A stretch of DNA of 52,919 nucleotides from Emticicia agri (GTDB taxonomy: Bacteria > Bacteroidota > Bacteroidia > Cytophagales > Spirosomataceae), in NCBI RefSeq assembly GCF_004168285.1, contig NZ_SEWF01000040.1:1-52919 (forward strand), written 5' to 3'. The first letter of the stretch is position 1. Every line of letters starts with the position of its first letter. The notes under the pieces are model-generated. The model searched no databases, was not told the DNA's origin, and saw only the letters and a list, made by a program, of their open reading frames with translations. Below are positions 17,490-25,178 of the stretch, in pieces. The translations under genes were made by a program, and so were the position numbers.

Positions 17490-18772
17490 ACAAGCTTCTG
17501 AACAAGCCACTGAAGGCTTTTACGATGTATGCGTTGCTCATTTTGGCGTTGAGCATTCCGGTATATTATTGGGTCATTGACAGCATCTGGCTGAACGAAA
17601 TTGATGTGCATAACCAAACCATTGAAGGGCGTATCAAAGACGGGTTTAAGAATATTCCGCTGACAGAAAACGAAATTACACACGTCATCAATGTCTGGAG
17701 TCAGATTCAGCCGGGGGTAAAAATCAGTGCAGTGTCGGTCAGTAACATACGGAAAGACAGTGTATATGAGACCATCAGACCTAATACCTATGCCAATGAA
17801 ACCTACGAGCGTTTCAGAGGTCGCTCGACCTATTTTTATATCCACAACAAACCCTACCATCTGTCTGTAGAAACCAATGTAGAAGAAACCCACGAAACTG
17901 TGATTGCCATTGCAACGGTTACGGCGGTTTTCTTTGTGCTACTCTTGCTGGGGTTTGTGTTGTTGAACAGAAAAATAGCCCAACAAATCTGGCAACCCTT
18001 CCGCAATACCTTGAATCAACTCAAAATCTTTGACCTAAACAGTCAGAAACCCATTAAATTGGATCCGACAACTATTGAAGAATTTGAAGAGCTGAATGAG
18101 GTGCTCCGAAAACTGATAGCCAATAATATTGATGTGTACAATCAGCAAAAACAGTTTACTGAAAATGCTTCACACGAATTACAAACGCCTTTGGCCTTAC
18201 TGAAATCGAAAATAGATTTGTTGCTGCAAGACAAAACCCTCAGCAAAACCCAGCTTGAATCAATCACGGCACTTAATATTCCTTTATCAAGGGTTTCACG
18301 TATCAATAAAAACCTGTTGCTATTAGCAAAAATTGAGAATCATCAGTACCCCAACGAAGAAACCATTGACCTGAACCAGATATTGAACGAAAACATAGAT
18401 ATTCTGTCAGATTATGCCAGCACCGGAGAAATCAGCATCGACAACGGGATTAAAGAACCGGTTATGGTTAAAGCCAACAGGCATCTGATAGAAATTATGC
18501 TCACCAATCTGCTGGTGAATGGTATCAGGCACAACCTTAGAAATGGCATATTAGCGATTGACTACCAAGCCTCTACACTTATGTTCTCTAATTCAGGCAC
18601 GAGTCCGCTTAATGAAGATACGCTTTTCAAGCGTTTTGTTTCGGCTTCTACACAATCGCCCAACAGTGGCTTAGGTTTAGCTATCGTGAAAGAAATCTGT
18701 CATTTATACGGATGGAAAGTAAGCTATCGTTTTGAAAAAAATTTTCATCATTTTTCTGTTTCTTTCTCCTGA
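17486..18772 (+). CDS. Two-component sensor histidine kinase
   Basis: 428 residues from ATG 17486, which overlaps the regulator stop. One N-terminal transmembrane helix (AFTMYALLILALSIPVYYWV), a periplasmic sensor of about 110 residues, and a second helix (VIAIATVTAVFFVLLLLGFV). The dimerisation H-box is NASHELQTPL with His230, followed by an N-box (LLVNGIRHN) and a short G-box (NSGLGLAIVKE). The C-terminus is compact, as in QseC/ArlS-like kinases. The signal is unknown. Its periplasmic domain has no recognised fold. Confidence 0.9.
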   Translation: MNKLLNKPLKAFTMYALLILALSIPVYYWVIDSIWLNEIDVHNQTIEGRIKDGFKNIPLTENEITHVINVWSQIQPGVKISAVSVSNIRKDSVYETIRPNTYANETYERFRGRSTYFYIHNKPYHLSVETNVEETHETVIAIATVTAVFFVLLLLGFVLLNRKIAQQIWQPFRNTLNQLKIFDLNSQKPIKLDPTTIEEFEELNEVLRKLIANNIDVYNQQKQFTENASHELQTPLALLKSKIDLLLQDKTLSKTQLESITALNIPLSRVSRINKNLLLLAKIENHQYPNEETIDLNQILNENIDILSDYASTGEISIDNGIKEPVMVKANRHLIEIMLTNLLVNGIRHNLRNGILAIDYQASTLMFSNSGTSPLNEDTLFKRFVSASTQSPNSGLGLAIVKEICHLYGWKVSYRFEKNFHHFSVSFS

Positions 18773-18806
18773 TTCAGAATTTCTTCAGAATGCCGTATTT
18801 CCTTTG
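18773..18806 (+). promoter_or_regulatory. Tandem TTCAGAAT operator and promoter of the receptor gene
   Basis: TTCAGAAT at 18773-18780 and 18784-18791 again has an 11-bp period. TTCCTTTG (18799-18806) is one base off TAnnTTTG and lies 7 bp downstream. The match in sequence, period and distance to the site at 16775 supports control by the adjacent two-component system. The first half-site begins at the last base of the kinase stop codon. Confidence 0.65.
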
Positions 18807-18834
18807 TTGCATAAATTCAACACACAGGATAAAT

Positions 18835-18918
18835 AACATGAGTTCGGTAAGACAAATTCTGTCAGGAATGATAAAAGTCTTACTTCATTTTCAAGCTCAT
18901 GTTTTTTATTGAACTCAT
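18835..18918 (+). promoter_or_regulatory. Structured leader with alternative hairpins before the receptor gene
   Basis: AACATGAG (18835-18842) can pair with CTCATGTT (18896-18903), which runs into a T tract like a terminator. The overlapping ATGAGTTC (18839-18846) can instead pair with GAACTCAT (18911-18918). A nested stem GTAAGAC/GTCTTAC (18847-18853, 18877-18883) sits inside both. The two outer pairings exclude each other, which allows attenuation, but there is no evidence that it occurs. Confidence 0.35.
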
Positions 18919-18927
18919 ATTGTATAT

Positions 18928-21321
18928 ATGAAACAGCTCATTTTAATAATATTTCTATTGCCCCTTTACAGCTTTGCTCAAACTTCCGGTATTAGTGTTT
19001 CGGGAAACGTAAGGGAACAGGGTAGTAAAACTGCCCTGCCCTACGTTAATGTAGTGCTGAAAAGCGAAAAAGACAGCAGTTTTACAGGTGGCACCGTAAC
19101 GAACGAAGAAGGTCGGTTTACACTGAGTAATATCAAGCCCGGTAACTATGTATTAACCTTTTCTTTTACAGGCTATACTACCCAGACCCAGCCGCTTTTT
19201 GTTGGTACGCTGAGTTCATTCCTTGAAGTCGGTAACATTGAATTAGCCGAAAAAGCTGAACTGCTGAACGAGGTAACCGTAGTTGCCCGACAGGATGAAG
19301 TGGGTGGTAAAATGGATAAAAAAACCTTTACTGTGGCCGATAATATCAGCCAGAGTGGCGGTTCGGTATTACAAGCCATGCAGAACCTGCCGGGTGTAAC
19401 CATTCAGGACGGGAAAGTTCAACTGCGGGGCAGCGATAAAATAACTGTACTGATTGATGGCAAACAAACTGCCCTGACGGGCTTTGGAAGCCAGACAAGT
19501 CTGGATAATATTCCGGCTTCAGCTATCGAAAAAATCGAAATCATCAACAATCCCTCTGCCCGATACGATGCTAACGGCAATGCAGGCATCATCAATATCA
19601 TTTATAAAACCAATAAGCAGGAAGGCTTTAATGGCAAAGTGGGGTTAGCAAGCGGTTTAGGGGCATTATGGATAAAACATCATAACCTCCCGACCATCCG
19701 GCCGCAGTATCAGGCAACCCCTAAAATTAATCCATCTTTATCTCTCAATTACCGCCGAAATAAGATAAATGCCTTTTTTCAGGGAGATTATCTCTATACC
19801 AGAACCCTGAATAAAAACGAGTTTGTTGACCGATTTTATGACAATGGCGATGTAGTAAGGCAACAAACCAAACGTAACCGCCGCACAAGCCTGCCGACTG
19901 CCAAAGCAGGTATCGACTGGCATTTTAATAGCAACAATATGCTCACTGTCTCAGGCTTTTTCAGCAGTGAAAAAATACTGGATGATGGCGATGAACCCTT
20001 CTTTAATACAGACCTTACCGAAAGACGACGTTTGTGGCAGTTTTTAGAAGACGAACTGAAAACAACAGTAATGGCATCATCGGCCTATCAGCATAAGTTT
20101 AAAGAGGCAGGTCATTTGCTTAATATAGGCTTTAATTATACTTTCCATCGGGAAGACGAAAAATACTTCTTTACCAATACCATGCCTACCTACACTGGTT
20201 TTGATGCTTTCAAGCTGATTTCAGACGAACACGTAGGCGACCTGAACATAGACTATATCCGTCCGCTCCGCTATGGTCGTTTTGAAACCGGATTGAAATT
20301 CAGACAACGGGTGATTCCTACGAATATGCTTTTTATTCCGGGGTTGAACTCACCGCTTGATGTAAATGCCGGAGGCGAAGCTACCTATAAAGAAACCATT
20401 CCGGCGCTCTACGGTACGTATGTATTCGAAAATCCGAAATATGAAGTAGAAGCCGGATTGCGGTTGGAATACGTAGGTGTGCGCTATGAAGTAAACCCGA
20501 ACCATAATACCTACAAAAGCGACGGATACAATTATACGCAGCCATTTCCGAACATACGTTTAGCCTATAAGGTTAACAACAAAAATAAACTCTCTTTCTT
20601 CTACAATCGTCGGGTTGACCGACCGAATGAAGTAGACATCCGTATTTTTCCGAAATATGATGATGCCGAAATCATAAAAATCGGAAACCCTGCCCTGAGC
20701 CCGCAATTCACCAATTCGTTAGAATTAGGGTATAAAACAGGTTGGGCAAAAGGGTATTTATATTCAGCGGTGTATCATCGCATGGCCAACGGAACCATTA
20801 CCCGCATTGCCAGCACTGTACCGGGTAGCAACCTGATTTATGCCATTTTCCAGAATGCCAAACGTAGTTATAATTCGGGTATAGAATTATTACTTTCGCA
20901 AGAAATCAGCCGGGCATTTACGCTTAATCTGAACACCAATATCTATCAGAACAGGATTGACGCCTTTACCGTTGAAAACAAATATCCGGTACCTCATAGC
21001 TTTTCGGCAGACGAACAACAGCTCATCTCAGGCAATGTAAAACTGAGTGGAACTATACGCCTGCTTCGCAATGTAGATGCGCAATTGGTAGCAGTATATC
21101 TGGCACCCGACATTATTCCGCAGGGGAAAATGGGGGCACGATTTTCGGTAGATGCCGGAATAAAAAAGACCTTTAGTAAAGGAGAAATCTTCCTGAATGC
21201 AACCGATTTACTGAATACGCTGGTGATTCAGAAAGAGGTATTTGGCGAGGGCTTCAGATACATGAGTAAAGATTATTATGAAACACAGGTAATCCGGGTC
21301 GGGTACAATTATAAATTCTGA
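18928..21321 (+). CDS. TonB-dependent receptor-like protein with PF14905-type barrel
   Basis: 797 residues with signal peptide MKQLILIIFLLPLYSFAQ. A carboxypeptidase-regulatory-like beta sandwich (about 22-105: SGNVREQGSKTALPYVNVVL, FTGYTTQTQ) is followed by a plug domain (about 125-215: VLQAMQNLPGVTIQDGK, TVLIDGKQ) and a long beta barrel ending in an aromatic strand (VIRVGYNYKF), as needed for outer-membrane insertion. The barrel resembles the outer-membrane family-3 barrels of Bacteroidota. Ligand unknown. It directly follows, and is probably controlled by, the two-component system. Confidence 0.87.
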   Translation: MKQLILIIFLLPLYSFAQTSGISVSGNVREQGSKTALPYVNVVLKSEKDSSFTGGTVTNEEGRFTLSNIKPGNYVLTFSFTGYTTQTQPLFVGTLSSFLEVGNIELAEKAELLNEVTVVARQDEVGGKMDKKTFTVADNISQSGGSVLQAMQNLPGVTIQDGKVQLRGSDKITVLIDGKQTALTGFGSQTSLDNIPASAIEKIEIINNPSARYDANGNAGIINIIYKTNKQEGFNGKVGLASGLGALWIKHHNLPTIRPQYQATPKINPSLSLNYRRNKINAFFQGDYLYTRTLNKNEFVDRFYDNGDVVRQQTKRNRRTSLPTAKAGIDWHFNSNNMLTVSGFFSSEKILDDGDEPFFNTDLTERRRLWQFLEDELKTTVMASSAYQHKFKEAGHLLNIGFNYTFHREDEKYFFTNTMPTYTGFDAFKLISDEHVGDLNIDYIRPLRYGRFETGLKFRQRVIPTNMLFIPGLNSPLDVNAGGEATYKETIPALYGTYVFENPKYEVEAGLRLEYVGVRYEVNPNHNTYKSDGYNYTQPFPNIRLAYKVNNKNKLSFFYNRRVDRPNEVDIRIFPKYDDAEIIKIGNPALSPQFTNSLELGYKTGWAKGYLYSAVYHRMANGTITRIASTVPGSNLIYAIFQNAKRSYNSGIELLLSQEISRAFTLNLNTNIYQNRIDAFTVENKYPVPHSFSADEQQLISGNVKLSGTIRLLRNVDAQLVAVYLAPDIIPQGKMGARFSVDAGIKKTFSKGEIFLNATDLLNTLVIQKEVFGEGFRYMSKDYYETQVIRVGYNYKF

Positions 21322-21384
21322 TGCCATCGGGCAGGTCTAATTATGGCCGGGACAGTGGTGCTGGTGTATTAGTGAGTACCAACC

Positions 21385-21723
21385 CTACTTCCCAATCACC
21401 TGTTTGCGGTGCTTTAGACCCCAGAAATGGAGTTCGTCTATGACTTTTTCTAAAGACAGCCCATGTTCGGTGATAGAATACTCAACCGTAGGCGGAAAAG
21501 TATCAAATACCTCCCGTTTAATTAATTCATTGGCTTCGAGGTTTTTCAACTCCTTTGAAAGCGTTTTATCGGTTATACCACCCACTTCTTTGCTTATCTG
21601 TTTAAACCGCTTGGGGCTTGCCGATAAGGCAAATAATATCAGTAATTTCCATTTGCCTTCAACCGCTTCAAGCGCATCTTTGATAGAAAGCATACTTTTA
21701 GGACAACCCCCTTTTGCTAACAT
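21385..21723 (-). CDS. HxlR-family winged-helix regulator
   Basis: 112 residues, typical for HxlR. The N-terminal Cys7 (GGCPKSML) is followed by GKWKLLILFAL, the recognition region RFKQISKEVGGITDKTLSKELKNL and wing segment VFDTFPPTVEYSITEHG. HxlR proteins often sense electrophiles or redox through an N-terminal Cys. It is divergent from the DoxX gene at 21837. The region between holds several CTATCC/GGATAG half-sites, so it probably represses that gene and itself. Confidence 0.9.
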   Translation of the reverse strand: MLAKGGCPKSMLSIKDALEAVEGKWKLLILFALSASPKRFKQISKEVGGITDKTLSKELKNLEANELIKREVFDTFPPTVEYSITEHGLSLEKVIDELHFWGLKHRKQVIGK

Positions 21724-21740
21724 TGTTACTGCTTTTTAGT

Positions 21741-21795
21741 GATACTATCTTTCAGGATAGCACTATCCGAAAGGATAGTACTATCATTTGGATAG
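21741..21795. promoter_or_regulatory. Cluster of CTATCC/GGATAG half-sites (probable HxlR operator)
   Basis: Half-sites CTATC at 21745-21749, GGATAG at 21755-21760, CTATCC at 21763-21768, GGATAG at 21773-21778, CTATC at 21781-21785 and GGATAG at 21790-21795. GATAGTACTATC (21774-21785) is a perfect palindrome. The cluster sits midway between the divergent HxlR and DoxX genes. TAATCTTG (21806-21813) may be the -7 element of the DoxX promoter. Confidence 0.65.
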
Positions 21796-21836
21796 CAAAT
21801 TTACGTAATCTTGCCCCATAAAGAAAATAGCAAGCA

Positions 21837-22244
21837 ATGGAAAAAAATCTAAGCACCTCAAAAGTAGTAAACATCATTGTCTGGATATGCCAGCTATTAT
21901 TAGCTGTTACGCTCCTGTGGGCAGCGGCTATGAAATGGCTGAAACCCATCGACGAATTAGCCTTGATGTGGCCCTGGACAGCCGACAACCCAACCCTTAC
22001 CCGAATAACAGGCTTATTTGACTTACTGGGAGGGCTGGGTATTCTGTTACCTTCAACCTTACGCATCAGACCCGCACTTACTATCTATGCCGCCTATGGC
22101 ATTATCGCTTTAATGCTAACTGCCAGTATTTTTCATATAGCAAGAGGAGAAGCCTCGCAGATAGGTTTCAATCTATTGGTGATAGCAATGGCCGGATTTA
22201 TAGCCTGGGCAAGAAGCCGCAAAGTAGTAATCAGCAGCAGATAA
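21837..22244 (+). CDS. DoxX-family membrane protein
   Basis: 135 residues, four hydrophobic helices, with the DoxX hallmark GLFDLLGGLGILLPSTLRIRPALTI split over helices 2 and 3 (about 60-85). Small DoxX proteins are quinone-related inner-membrane proteins linked to thiol and oxidative stress. Coupling to a divergent HxlR regulator is common in this family and suggests induction by an electrophile or quinone (inference). A hairpin follows the gene. Confidence 0.85.
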   Translation: MEKNLSTSKVVNIIVWICQLLLAVTLLWAAAMKWLKPIDELALMWPWTADNPTLTRITGLFDLLGGLGILLPSTLRIRPALTIYAAYGIIALMLTASIFHIARGEASQIGFNLLVIAMAGFIAWARSRKVVISSR

Positions 22245-22272
22245 AGTAAAGGTTTTGATTATGAATAATTTG

Positions 22273-22311
22273 ATAAACGCAAGGCTTCAAAACTCAGAAC
22301 CTTGCGTTTAT
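22273..22311 (+). terminator. Hairpin after the DoxX gene
   Basis: ATAAACGCAAGG (22273-22284) pairs perfectly with CCTTGCGTTTAT (22300-22311) across 15 nt. The stem is strong but the following T tract is weak. Probable transcription end of the DoxX gene. Confidence 0.6.
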
Positions 22312-22446
22312 TGATTTAATCGTGCAAAATACCAAGAGCTTCGCTGTCAGCTATTTGTTCAATAAAAATAAAGGCTCATTCTGCGGTCTTTGTTGGGTGT
22401 CACTGCTTATTTTGGTTTAATTGGCTACCTGATTTAAGCACGCCTT

Positions 22447-22938
22447 ATGAACCTGATTCTGAAACTAAAAACCTGGCAGATATTCTTACTATTGATGAGT
22501 CCCCGGATTTTAATGTTGTTTTTCCTCAACAATCCCTTTTATACCGATCTGCTCATTGGTATCAATCCTTTATTATTTTTTGGCTTTCTTATCCTTTCCT
22601 ACGAGTTTCTGCGACAATTCAGTCAGAAAAAACGCCCTATACAGCGTATTCTCTTCTTTCTGTTCAATCTGATTTTCATGTACCTGTTCTGCACTATGCT
22701 GGTCAATGGCTATGGGCTTGATTTTCTTGAAACAGTGCTACTCATGCCTTTTTTCTGCCTGATGATGGGGTACATTCTCTATATTTTAGCCAGAAAGCTG
22801 AACAACGCAGAAAAGGCGCATTATCTTAAATCGTATGGCATTTTTGTATACATGCTACTGTTCCTGCTACTCCCAATCGGCATCTGGATACTGGTACCGC
22901 AAATGAAAAAACTAAAGGAATTAGTCAGGTTAAACTAA
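22447..22938 (+). CDS. Membrane protein of unknown function
   Basis: 163 residues, mostly hydrophobic, with about four transmembrane helices (near 10-30, 40-56, 66-85, 92-112) plus one close to the C-terminus (VYMLLFLLLPIGIWILVP), ending in a basic tail. I do not recognise the family. It is convergent with the small membrane protein at 22950, only 11 bases away. Confidence 0.55.
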   Translation: MNLILKLKTWQIFLLLMSPRILMLFFLNNPFYTDLLIGINPLLFFGFLILSYEFLRQFSQKKRPIQRILFFLFNLIFMYLFCTMLVNGYGLDFLETVLLMPFFCLMMGYILYILARKLNNAEKAHYLKSYGIFVYMLLFLLLPIGIWILVPQMKKLKELVRLN

Positions 22939-22949
22939 AAAAGTATCAG

Positions 22950-23255
22950 CTATTTCTGCAAAGCACTATTATAAAACGAGCTAATTATTACGAACCAGAA
23001 AAACACATACGCCACCCCTACCAGTCTTAGTTTCAGGGGTTCTTTAAGCAGATAGTGAAAAGATAAATAGGGTAAAATAAAAATCGCCAGCAGATAAGAG
23101 ATAACAAACAAGGCAGGCAGTATATCAAAGTTTCTAAGGTTTTTGATAGAATAGTAATGCCCTAAAATATAAGTAACCACATGATATATGCCGCAAATGG
23201 CAATAAAATTCAGTAAGATGAGTAGGTATTTTTTCATCATTTGCCTTTCGTTCAC
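22950..23255 (-). CDS. Small membrane protein of unknown function
   Basis: 101 residues, or 95 if Met7 (23237) is the start, which gives the more usual MKKYLLILL opening. Three hydrophobic segments (about 8-28, 45-65, 75-95). No recognised family. It is divergent from the DoxX gene downstream. Confidence 0.5.
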   Translation of the reverse strand: MNERQMMKKYLLILLNFIAICGIYHVVTYILGHYYSIKNLRNFDILPALFVISYLLAIFILPYLSFHYLLKEPLKLRLVGVAYVFFWFVIISSFYNSALQK

Positions 23256-23382
23256 AGTTTAATAAATCTCAATCGGTTTTTGCAAAAAACATTCTTGAAA
23301 ATTCATTTGCGAATTTATGAAATAAATATTTACTTTGAAAAAAAAAGTACTTTTAGTTTCAATAATTCATTTTATTTATTTT

Positions 23383-24108
23383 ATGCCTTTCTTTGCTAAA
23401 CTCGACCAGATTCACGCCCAACTCCGTAAAAATGTCTGGTTGCAATATTTTTCTATTTTCTGTCGGGTAGCGCTGGCCGCAGGTTTTATTCCGTCAGGAC
23501 TGGTTAAAATTTTTGATGAACGCTTTACCGACCTTTCTGTCAACCACCCGATGGGTCATTACCTTGAAGCACTCTATTATACCGGATACTATTATACGTT
23601 TATCGGTATTTTGCAGGTAACAGCCGCCATTTTGTTATTAATCCCCCGCACTGCTACACTTGGCGCACTTCTTTATTTTCCAATTATCCTCAACATCACC
23701 ATTCTATCATTGGCGGTTCGTTTTGTTGGCTCACATATCAGTTCGCCTTTGATGGTACTTGCCTGTCTTTTCTTAATTCTGTGGGATTACCATAAAATTA
23801 AGTATATACTACCCTTTAATGAACCACCTGAGCACAAGGTCTTACGAGCTAAAACCGAACGCATCAGAAGTTTCCCCTGGAAATTTGCTGTAGGTGCTTT
23901 CGCTGCACTGGTAGTGCTGATTACAGTACTCGTGAATATGTATAACATTGAGCCTTATAATACCCTGAAAGATTGCGCAAGACAGGCAAAAAACAGCAAA
24001 AACCCCAAAGCCACAGATGATTTCTGCAACTGTATTCATACTGAAGGCAAACCTCTGAATAAGTGTTTAGATGCGTATGAAAAGGCTTTGGAGCAGACAG
24101 GAAGATAG
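23383..24108 (+). CDS. DoxX-like membrane protein with Cys-rich tail
   Basis: 241 residues from ATG 23383. The frame stays open to a TTG at 23335, which would add a short hydrophobic lead. The central part is DoxX-like (FCRVALAAGFIPSGLVKIF, TFIGILQVTAAILLLIPRTA) with four helices, then a fifth helix (AVGAFAALVVLITVLVNMY). The C-terminal 45 residues are soluble and hold four Cys (DCARQAK, DFCNCIHTEG, KCLDAYEKA). The tail is unusual for DoxX and looks like a small disulphide or metal-binding domain in the periplasm. Confidence 0.72.
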   Translation: MPFFAKLDQIHAQLRKNVWLQYFSIFCRVALAAGFIPSGLVKIFDERFTDLSVNHPMGHYLEALYYTGYYYTFIGILQVTAAILLLIPRTATLGALLYFPIILNITILSLAVRFVGSHISSPLMVLACLFLILWDYHKIKYILPFNEPPEHKVLRAKTERIRSFPWKFAVGAFAALVVLITVLVNMYNIEPYNTLKDCARQAKNSKNPKATDDFCNCIHTEGKPLNKCLDAYEKALEQTGR

Positions 24109-24117
24109 ATGTATGCA

Positions 24118-24145
24118 GTAGGGGTTCAAAATTTTGAACCCCTAC
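24118..24145. repeat. 28-bp palindromic repeat, copy A
   Basis: Perfect palindrome with half-site GTAGGGGTTCAAAA, 9 bases past the DoxX stop. Related copies are at 35597, 36914 and 39858. The position after a stop suggests a bidirectional terminator or a mobile palindromic unit. Confidence 0.8.
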
Positions 24146-24155
24146 CTAAACTTTC

Positions 24156-24254
24156 TCAGATATACATGTCGCTCATAAAAGAAATTTCAGCATACATTTC
24201 TTTCAGCGTGTTGCATAGCTGTTCATAAAAAAACACCTCCCTTGCCCTATTCAT
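24156..24254 (-). pseudogene. Probable hipA N-terminal relic (32 codons)
   Basis: The frame starts at an ATG overlapping the HipB-like stop (ATGAATAG), as hipA does in hipBA operons, and ends after 32 codons. Its beginning, MNRAREVFFYEQLCNTLKE, resembles the first strand and turn of HipA kinases (pattern VxYnxxlaGxLxE). The rest does not continue as HipA, and the palindromic repeat copy A lies beyond. I read it as what remains after most of hipA was deleted. A short genuine peptide cannot be excluded. Confidence 0.4.
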
Positions 24255-24456
24255 CTTTCACCTCCTTTCTGATAACCCCGGCTTCACTGCCAAACATATC
24301 TAATACCTGATTTACTTTATCAAGCCTGAGGGTGGTTTTCCCTTGTTCCAGCTCACGTAAGAAACGGAGACCTACGCCTGCTTTCTGAGCTAATTCTTCC
24401 TGAGTTAATTTCACGCTTTTGCGTTTTTGCTTAACAAATTCACTGATTGGATTCAT
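24247..24456 (-). CDS. HipB-like XRE-family repressor
   Basis: 69 residues from Met 24456, or 72 from 24465. Met 24456 is preferred because the first operator covers 24463-24480. The fold is a short XRE helix-turn-helix (VKLTQEELAQKAGVGLRFLRELEQGK) with a C-terminal strand (LRLDKVNQVLDMFG) as in HipB/y4mF repressors. Two TATACC-N6-GGTATA sites lie upstream, resembling the TATCC-N8-GGATA operators known for HipB. The partner kinase appears lost. Confidence 0.85.
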   Translation of the reverse strand: MNPISEFVKQKRKSVKLTQEELAQKAGVGLRFLRELEQGKTTLRLDKVNQVLDMFGSEAGVIRKEVKDE

Positions 24457-24462
24457 AATATT

Positions 24463-24521
24463 CATACCTTATCGGGTATAAATATAAAACATTTCTTAAT
24501 AAATATACCTGTTAGGGTATA
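24463..24521 (-). promoter_or_regulatory. Two HipB-type operators
   Basis: CATACC-TTATCG-GGTATA (24463-24480) and TATACC-TGTTAG-GGTATA (24504-24521), 41 bp apart start to start (about four helical turns). The second is a perfect inverted repeat. They precede the HipB-like gene, so autorepression is expected. Confidence 0.75.
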
Positions 24522-24535
24522 ATTTTTTATCCCCT

Positions 24536-24569
24536 TCCCTCAGGGTCCCCTTCGGGAGACCCTGAGGGA
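24536..24569. other. Strong hairpin with UUCG tetraloop
   Basis: TCCCTCAGGGTC (24536-24547) pairs perfectly with GACCCTGAGGGA (24558-24569). The loop itself closes as CCC-TTCG-GGA, a C(UUCG)G tetraloop, so the full stem is long and very stable. It lies between the HipB operators and the end of the molybdopterin-fold gene. Possible terminator or REP-like unit. Confidence 0.6.
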
Positions 24570-24607
24570 ACACAAAGAGCGTTCTTTCTCACTTGAATAA
24601 AAAATAC

Positions 24608-24666
24608 AATAAAGTTAAAAATACACAATAAAGTATATTAATTTATTGTACATTTTTAACTTTATT
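24608..24666 (-). terminator. 25-bp inverted repeat after the molybdopterin-fold gene
   Basis: The arms at 24608-24632 and 24642-24666 (starting AATAAAGTTAAAAAT) are complementary except for two positions, with a 9-nt loop. It begins 11 bases beyond the stop of 24678-25178. Very AT-rich, so it may be an extended terminator or an element end. Confidence 0.5.
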
Positions 24667-24677
24667 AAACCCTGCTA

Positions 24678-25178
24678 TCACTTCACAAACACTACCTTAA
24701 TAGACCGTACTTCCCGTATCCAGCGGGCTTGTTTTTTGTCTTGTGGAGCTACGAGGCGGAAAGGGCCTTCACCTGCGGCCAAGGGAGCACCATCTTTTTC
24801 TGCTACCAACAAAACAGTGTTATTACTAAATTCAGGGTCTAACTCTGGTAATGAATACACTACTTCGTAGCCATCAGCCGCCTGAACCAGTACTACTTTA
24901 GCCAGATTTTCACCTCGCAGTTTGCCGCCCAATGTTACTCCGGCTTTTTCGAGTACCTCAACCAATGCTACGCCTTTGTATTCGTGTTCTTTACCATCTT
25001 TATCTTTGGATTTATGGCTTGCAGATTTATAGTTGGCGAGGTCTGCTTTCGTGAGCGTAAGGGGTGTCAATACCTCACCGCTTATACTGATAGATGCCGC
25101 TTGCTGGGCAAGGCTCATGAAAGGAATACTTATCAAGAGCGTGACAACCAGTAAGGCAATGTTTTTATTTTTTTTCAT
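24678..25178 (-). CDS. Secreted molybdopterin-oxidoreductase-fold protein (SUOX-like domain)
   Basis: 166 residues with signal peptide MKKNKNIALLVVTLLISIPFMSLAQ. The mature part matches the sulphite-oxidase-type molybdopterin-binding fold: SISGEVLTPLTLTKADLANY, YKGVALVEVLEKAGV, AADGYEVVYSLPELD and GPFRLVAPQDKKQARWIREV. Full-length enzymes are larger and bind the molybdenum through a conserved Cys, but this protein has no Cys at all. It may bind cofactor without that ligand or serve as a scaffold. Its start overlaps the stop of the peroxidase gene by four bases. Last gene of the ModE-linked operon. Confidence 0.8.
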   Translation of the reverse strand: MKKNKNIALLVVTLLISIPFMSLAQQAASISISGEVLTPLTLTKADLANYKSASHKSKDKDGKEHEYKGVALVEVLEKAGVTLGGKLRGENLAKVVLVQAADGYEVVYSLPELDPEFSNNTVLLVAEKDGAPLAAGEGPFRLVAPQDKKQARWIREVRSIKVVFVK

